From the NCBI GenBank assembly GCA_012798135.1, contig JAAZNU010000006.1, positions 1 to 64,000 on the forward strand: a stretch of DNA of 64,000 bases. Reading direction: 5' to 3'. A program made the position numbers and the translations under genes. Numbering within the stretch: position 1 is the stretch's first letter; every line of letters starts with the position of its first letter. This DNA is from Veillonellaceae bacterium. Lineage in GTDB: Bacteria > Bacillota_C > Negativicutes > UBA1444. Below, in pieces: positions 62,627-64,000 of this stretch. Below the pieces are notes generated by a model. It worked only from the letters and a program-made list of their open reading frames with translations, was not told where the DNA came from and did no database searches.

Positions 62627-63657
62627 CGTTGCTTGCCTGCTTCTTCCTTGCACAAAATTTCGTACCGGGGCAAGATCCGCTCCAGCGCCACCCGGCCGAC
62701 GCCCAGCACCGGCACGGCCAGAATCATTCCCAACGCGCCGAACAGACTGCCAAACAGCAGCAGCCCGACCATGATGATCGCCGGATGGATCCGGATCGCC
62801 TTGCCGATCAGATTCGGATAAACGATCGCGTTGCTGAGCTTGAACATGATGAAATAAAACACCGCCACCTGAATGGCGGCCTGGGTGGAAATGGTCGCGG
62901 CGAACAGCACGGCGAATACGGAGACCGATAGCGGCCCAATGACCGGAATCAGTTCGCCGACGGCGGACAGCGCCGCGAAGATCGGGGCGAAGGGCAGGCC
63001 AGTCACGAAAAAGAATAGAAACACGCTGACGCCCGAAACCAGGCAGACCGCCACTTGCCCCTTGATATACCCTCCCAGCACTTCGGCCACGGCATCGAAG
63101 AACTCCAACAGACCCGCCCGTTCCACCGGTGGCACGAAAGCCACCGCCAGTTCCTTGAGGGGGTGGCCGTCCCGCAGCAGGTAAAAGGTAATAAACGGAA
63201 TGCCGATCAGCTCGACGATGCTCGACAATGCCTGAATCGCCGGCATAAGCGAACTCTGCAGTGCGTTGATCACAAAATCCCGGGCGTTGTCCATCAGCCG
63301 GTTGGCGTAGTCCAACAGCTCCGGCGGCAAATCCAGCGAAATGATCCACAGCGAGATCTTCTCGGGGTTGACCAGGTCCGGAACATTGGCTGCGAATTGC
63401 CGCAACCCTGGCAACAATTTGTCGAGAATCCAGGCGATAAACAAACTGGCAACGCCGACAAACAGCAGCAGCGCAAGGAACGAGGCTAGGCCGGCCGAAA
63501 AACGCCGAGCCAGCCGCAGCTTGACCGGCCGAAGCAGCAAGGCCAACAGCAGGGAAATGAACAAAATCAGGCCGATATCCTTCGCCGCCCTGAACAACAA
63601 AATGGCCAGTCCCGCCAGCCCCAGAATATAGCCGGTCCGCCACTGCAATTTAATCAA
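62623..63657 (-). CDS. AI-2E family transporter (PerM/YdiK type)
   Basis: A 344-aa protein. Paired N-terminal membrane segments, a central soluble helical region (about 90-180), then membrane segments with GIPFITFYLLRDG, FAALSAVGELIPVIGPL and LGVGRVALERI, all typical of the family. Members export AI-2 or exchange ions; the role here is not defined. Confidence 0.9.
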   Translation of the reverse strand: MIKLQWRTGYILGLAGLAILLFRAAKDIGLILFISLLLALLLRPVKLRLARRFSAGLASFLALLLFVGVASLFIAWILDKLLPGLRQFAANVPDLVNPEKISLWIISLDLPPELLDYANRLMDNARDFVINALQSSLMPAIQALSSIVELIGIPFITFYLLRDGHPLKELAVAFVPPVERAGLLEFFDAVAEVLGGYIKGQVAVCLVSGVSVFLFFFVTGLPFAPIFAALSAVGELIPVIGPLSVSVFAVLFAATISTQAAIQVAVFYFIMFKLSNAIVYPNLIGKAIRIHPAIIMVGLLLFGSLFGALGMILAVPVLGVGRVALERILPRYEILCKEEAGKQR

Positions 63658-63767
63658 CCGGTTCGCTTCCTTTCCATGCGGATTCGCCTATACTTTATTC
63701 CATTTCCACCGCCCCTTCTCCTCTTTCCCCGGCAATTTCCCCATGACTGCCCATTTTTGCACAACAG

Positions 63768-63800
63768 AAAAGACCTGCGGCATCGCACCGCAGGTCTTTT
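63768..63800 (-). terminator. Terminator after the right-edge binding-protein gene
   Basis: AAAAGACCTGCGG / CCGCAGGTCTTTT, 13 bp, ending in a T run on both strands; placed 25 bp after the stop of the minus-strand gene. Confidence 0.85.
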
Positions 63801-63824
63801 GACATTGCCGGCCAAACTGCCGGT

Positions 63825-64000
63825 TTATTTTGCGTCCATGATCTTCTGGTATTCACCCTTGATCTTTTCCATTTCCTTGGCGAGCTTGTCCCAGTTGGCT
63901 TTCAGGTCGCCCTTGTTCATGAAGGTCTTGAGGGCCGGCGCGCCTTTGGGTGGATTCACGTCATCGCGGACGGAGTGCATCCATCCCTTGACGATCGCTT
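63825..64000 (-). CDS. ABC transporter substrate-binding protein (C-terminal part, runs off right edge)
   Basis: About 58 C-terminal codons are visible. They begin in VKGWMHSVRDDVNPPKGAP, then ALKTFMNKGDLKANWDKLAKE, and end DAK. The motif matches the proteins at 39887 and 46846, so a further ABC operon of the same subtype begins to the right. Confidence 0.85.
   Translation of the reverse strand, partial: AIVKGWMHSVRDDVNPPKGAPALKTFMNKGDLKANWDKLAKEMEKIKGEYQKIMDAK

Noticed and set aside
62627..63643. N-terminal extension of the MFS frame
   Set aside because: It is the antiphase shadow of the AI-2E gene on the same strand; the transporter starts at GTG 62626.

Overview
The window looks like a chromosome segment of a Bacillota bacterium. 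The evidence is a canonical T-box leader ahead of leuA, strong AGGAGG-type ribosome binding sites, tRNA genes with encoded CCA ends, and a GC-rich host background. A diderm Negativicutes-type host (Sporomusaceae-like) is a guess: it rests on the CsgG-like secreted protein, a TRAP transporter and many Afu/Fbp-type ABC systems, not on a marker gene.

Region 1 (1-13545) is a mobile island whose left end lies outside the window. It carries a three-gene ABC-three-component / Lamassu-type defence operon (Cap4-like nuclease, small middle component, SMC-like ATPase; the ATPase is cut by the window edge) and a tyrosine integrase. It also has a divergent two-promoter control region with an XRE-type regulator, a lone membrane protein, and a long minus-strand operon: HTH proteins, TOPRIM primase/helicase, several coupled small genes and a phage terminase small subunit. 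No large terminase, portal, capsid or tail gene is seen, so it resembles a phage satellite (PICI-like). An iteron cluster next to the primase may be its origin. It ends beside a tRNA-Ser gene.

Region 2 (13546-16440) is host housekeeping: two tRNA-Ser genes, a Tat-exported polysaccharide deacetylase, a 40-aa gene, and a CCA-adding/poly(A) polymerase family gene that seems to start at ATC.

Region 3 (16656-27359) is a compact phospho-signalling island. It has two membrane-anchored Ser/Thr kinases with N-terminal zinc ribbons (one ending in nine MORN repeats), two PP2C phosphatases, and three FHA proteins (zinc-ribbon FHA, membrane trypsin-like protease with cytosolic FHA, VWA with cytosolic FHA). 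A CsgG-like protein and a small secreted protein complete it. This is the best candidate for a little-described system.

Region 4 (27616-36129) is a T-box-controlled leucine operon (leuA-leuC-leuD-leuB) that continues into an isocitrate-lyase-superfamily enzyme and a complete TRAP transporter.

Region 5 (36263-58433 and 63825-64000) holds four complete Afu/Fbp-type ABC modules (lipoprotein binding protein, fused 12-TM permease, ATPase) plus extra binding proteins. They are interleaved with a HAD phosphatase, phoU, an MgtC-like protein, araD and deoC. The company suggests uptake of sugar phosphates or other organophosphates.

Region 6 (58445-63657) has a GC-rich structured RNA candidate, a secreted alkaline phosphatase, an EamA exporter, an MFS transporter and an AI-2E family protein.
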